Notes under the pieces: generated by a model
What the model was told of the DNA's origin: nothing
Database searches by the model: none
What the model saw: the letters and a program-made list of their open reading frames with translations, nothing else
Shown here: positions 62,213 through 64,000 of the stretch, piece by piece
Position numbering within the stretch: the stretch's first letter is position 1
Layout of the letters: the number at the start of each line of letters is the position of its first letter
Source: CAMDHY01 sp046156265
GTDB taxonomy: Bacteria; Pseudomonadota; Alphaproteobacteria; Rhizobiales; Segnochrobactraceae
DNA: 64,000 nt
Direction of reading: 5' to 3'
Assembly: GCF_046156265.1 (NCBI RefSeq)
Contig: NZ_JAWDIR010000043.1
Location: 372,001-436,000, forward strand
Position numbers and translations under genes: made by a program

Positions 62213-62941
62213 TCACAGGCTCCGCCCGGCAACCGGGACGAGACCGAGTAACACGATAGCGCCGGCGGACAGGACCTCCAGCGCGCGGCCGAGGCGGTGC
62301 CGCACCGCGCCCGTCCGCTCGATCAGCCGCAGAAGGCGGGTCCTGAATAGGATGGCGGCGATGGGAAACGCCGCTACGGTGACGATCATACCGGCGGCAA
62401 AGGCGGCGGACAGGATGAGGCCGACGGCGATTTCGTCGCGCGAAGCCGCATAGGTCATGATGAACGTCGTGAGCGGGCACGGAACGAGGCCCGCCGCCAT
62501 CGCCAGCACCGGCCCGCTGCCGGACGCCCGGTGTGCGTGCGGGCGGAGCGCCCTCCAGAGGAGGAAGAGGCCGATCGCGACGACGAGCATCTGGCTCGCG
62601 AGCTCGAGCGCCGGCGCACGACCCGCCGCGCCGAGGGTCCGCTGCAGCAGGGCGTAGCCCGTCAGCACGAGCAGGATCGCCGACCCGACGTGGGTGACGA
62701 TGAGCAGGGCGGACGAGGCGAGAGCCGCCTTCACCTTGCCGGAGCCTGCATAGAACGACACCAGCACCGCCTTGCCGTGGCCCGGCAGAAGGGCGTGAAG
62801 CATGCCGAAGGCGAACACCCCGGCGACGATGCCGGGGAGGTCGTGCCAGTTCGCCGCCCGCAGCTCGCCGAGGGCGGCGAGTGCGCCGGCGTAGAGCCAG
62901 CCCTGCAGCTCGAACGCCACCTTCAGCCACGTCTCGGGCAT
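62213..62941 (-). CDS. NicO/RcnA-family metal transporter
   Basis: A 242-aa membrane protein with six hydrophobic segments and the nickel/cobalt transporter signature HALLPGHGKAVLVSFY near residue 50, followed by THVGSAILLVL and GLVPCPLTTFIM. RcnA-like proteins usually export nickel or cobalt. The start taken is MPETWLK; the upstream in-frame sequence belongs to the previous gene's 3' region. It is the last gene of a three-gene operon. Confidence 0.75.
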   Translation of the reverse strand: MPETWLKVAFELQGWLYAGALAALGELRAANWHDLPGIVAGVFAFGMLHALLPGHGKAVLVSFYAGSGKVKAALASSALLIVTHVGSAILLVLTGYALLQRTLGAAGRAPALELASQMLVVAIGLFLLWRALRPHAHRASGSGPVLAMAAGLVPCPLTTFIMTYAASRDEIAVGLILSAAFAAGMIVTVAAFPIAAILFRTRLLRLIERTGAVRHRLGRALEVLSAGAIVLLGLVPVAGRSL

Positions 62942-62948
62942 GTCGACC

Positions 62949-63383
62949 TCAGACCAGCCCTTGCGTCGCCACCGCCACGACGACGTATCGGCCGACCTTC
63001 GCGATGGCAACGAGGAGCACGAACATCGGCAGGGGCTCGCGCAGCACGCCAGCGACGACGGTCAGCGGGTCACCGATGATCGGTACCCACGACAGCAGCA
63101 GGGACCACTTGCCGAAGCGGCGATACCACCCTTCGGCGCGCGCGAGCGCCTGTTCGCGCACGGGGAACCAGGGTCGATCCCGGAACCGGCCGATGAACCG
63201 GCCGAGCACCCAGTTGACGACGGACCCGAGCACATTGCCGACGCTCGCGACGGCCACCGCCGTCACCGGCGGATATCCGGCCGCCACCGTCGCCGCGAGC
63301 ACCGCCTCGGACTGGGCCGGCACCAGGGTCGCCGCGACGAAGGCCGTCAGGAACAGCCCCGCATAGACGGCGAGTTCGGTCAT
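62949..63383 (-). CDS. DedA/YqaA-like small membrane protein
   Basis: A 144-aa membrane protein of the SNARE-associated/VTT type. It has an N-terminal helix (VYAGLFLTAFVAATLVPA), GNVLGSVVNWVLGRFIG with the conserved Gly/Asn, FGKWSLLLSWVPIIGDPLTV, and a C-terminal helix. YqaA-like proteins are short DedA relatives of uncertain transport function. The ATG overlaps the stop of the upstream transporter gene (ATGA). Confidence 0.75.
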   Translation of the reverse strand: MTELAVYAGLFLTAFVAATLVPAQSEAVLAATVAAGYPPVTAVAVASVGNVLGSVVNWVLGRFIGRFRDRPWFPVREQALARAEGWYRRFGKWSLLLSWVPIIGDPLTVVAGVLREPLPMFVLLVAIAKVGRYVVVAVATQGLV

Positions 63384-64000
63384 GCCGCGCGGGCCGCGAT
63401 CCCGATCCATCCGTGCCAGGCGACATAGACGCCGACGGCGATGATCAGCAGGCCGGAAACGTAGGGCGCGCGCCGGGCGAGCGTCGAGAACCATGACCAG
63501 CGCTTCGTGGCGTGCCGCACGCTGAGGGCGGCCGCCGCGCCGACGGCGACGAGGGTGATGGCGAGGCCGATCGAGAAGCAAAGCACTAGCGTGAAGCCGA
63601 GGGTGAGTTCCTTCAGCTGCAGGCAGAGGAGCAGCACCGTGATCGCCGCCGGACAAGGAATGAGCCCGCCCGTCAGGCCGAACAGCACGATCTGCCAGTT
63701 GGTCACCCGGCGATCGGCGAACCGGCGGCGGATGTCGTTGGCGTGGGCAAGTTCGTGCGCGTCCTGATAGCCGTCGGTCGCGACCTCGAGCCCGCGCAGC
63801 TCCTCGTGGATGTGGTCGTGCCCGGTGCCCTCGACGAACGACAGGTCGTAGTCGTGGGTGTGGCCCCCGTGGCCGAGGCTGAGGCGGGCCATGAACTGGT
63901 GGGGCTCGGGGATTTCGGAAACCGACTCGAGATAGTCGCCGCGGCTCGCAAAGATGAAGATGTCCCGCCGCCCGTCCGGCCGCTCGGTGACGAGCCGCAC
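63380..64000 (-). CDS. Nickel/cobalt exporter RcnA-like, 5' end outside the window
   Basis: The last 206 residues of a NicO/RcnA-type transporter. They have a His-rich cytosolic loop (HGGHTHDYDL, GHDHIHEELRG) that probably binds metal, GLTGGLIPCPAAITVLLLCL with the conserved Pro-Cys-Pro, and further membrane helices to WHGWIGIAARAA. The N-terminal membrane part with the HxxxDH site lies beyond the window edge. Confidence 0.75.
   Translation of the reverse strand: MRLVTERPDGRRDIFIFASRGDYLESVSEIPEPHQFMARLSLGHGGHTHDYDLSFVEGTGHDHIHEELRGLEVATDGYQDAHELAHANDIRRRFADRRVTNWQIVLFGLTGGLIPCPAAITVLLLCLQLKELTLGFTLVLCFSIGLAITLVAVGAAAALSVRHATKRWSWFSTLARRAPYVSGLLIIAVGVYVAWHGWIGIAARAA

Overview
The window is GC-rich DNA whose gene content fits an alphaproteobacterium, most likely of the order Hyphomicrobiales. 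The pointers are the serine-recombinase/DUF2924/HTH cassette, the DUF3489 proteins and the HupR-type regulator. No rRNA, intact tRNA or CRISPR array was found. The genus cannot be given from the sequence.

Layout. 53-5483 (minus): a two-gene candidate defence operon, a 1460-aa NACHT (STAND) NTPase with a PD-(D/E)XK-like C-terminus followed by a second PD-(D/E)XK-like protein. 5789-8223 (minus): a compact site-specific recombination cassette (small protein, DUF2924, large serine recombinase, HTH protein). 8755-13128 (plus): a secreted RTX-type calcium-binding repeat protein with 13 tandem units. 13306-39829: a decayed prophage. It has divergent control genes (two S24-type repressors plus a broken copy of one, then Cro-like and AlpA-like proteins). 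A tightly overlapping replication/recombination operon follows (Sak4-like ATPase, DUF669-like protein, PD-(D/E)XK exonuclease, helicase, toprim primase-helicase, RuvC-like protein, methyltransferase). Accessory genes and pseudogenes come next. The head/tail module runs from terminase to tail gene D, which is cut off by an IS3-family fragment that is itself inserted in a tyrosine recombinase gene (39830-40875). No later tail, lysis or phage integrase genes were seen, so the prophage is defective.

41228-58924 (minus): a NiFe-hydrogenase island. In transcription order it holds hupR (sigma-54 activator), a zinc-ribbon gene, a sigma-54 promoter, hupS, hupL and two paralogous four-cysteine proteins. 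These are followed by the maturation protease, a hypothetical gene, a TPR protein, two small membrane proteins, a NifU-Rieske fusion and an NHL propeller. The last block is hypF, hypC, a SIS-domain gene, hypD, hypE, hypA, hypB and hupE. The small subunit has no Tat signal, and the large subunit C-terminus resembles group 2a (cyanobacterial HupSL / mycobacterial Huc) enzymes. A cytosolic or peripherally attached H2-oxidising enzyme with a dedicated electron-transfer and assembly set is the best reading. No cytochrome b subunit or cognate HupT-type kinase lies in the window.

58925-62212: a scarred region with one intact cyclase-family gene and fragments of livF, a molybdopterin hydroxylase and an amidase broken by a 16-bp tandem duplication. 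62213-64000 (minus): a metal-transport operon of two NicO/RcnA-like proteins around a DedA-like protein; the first gene runs off the window.
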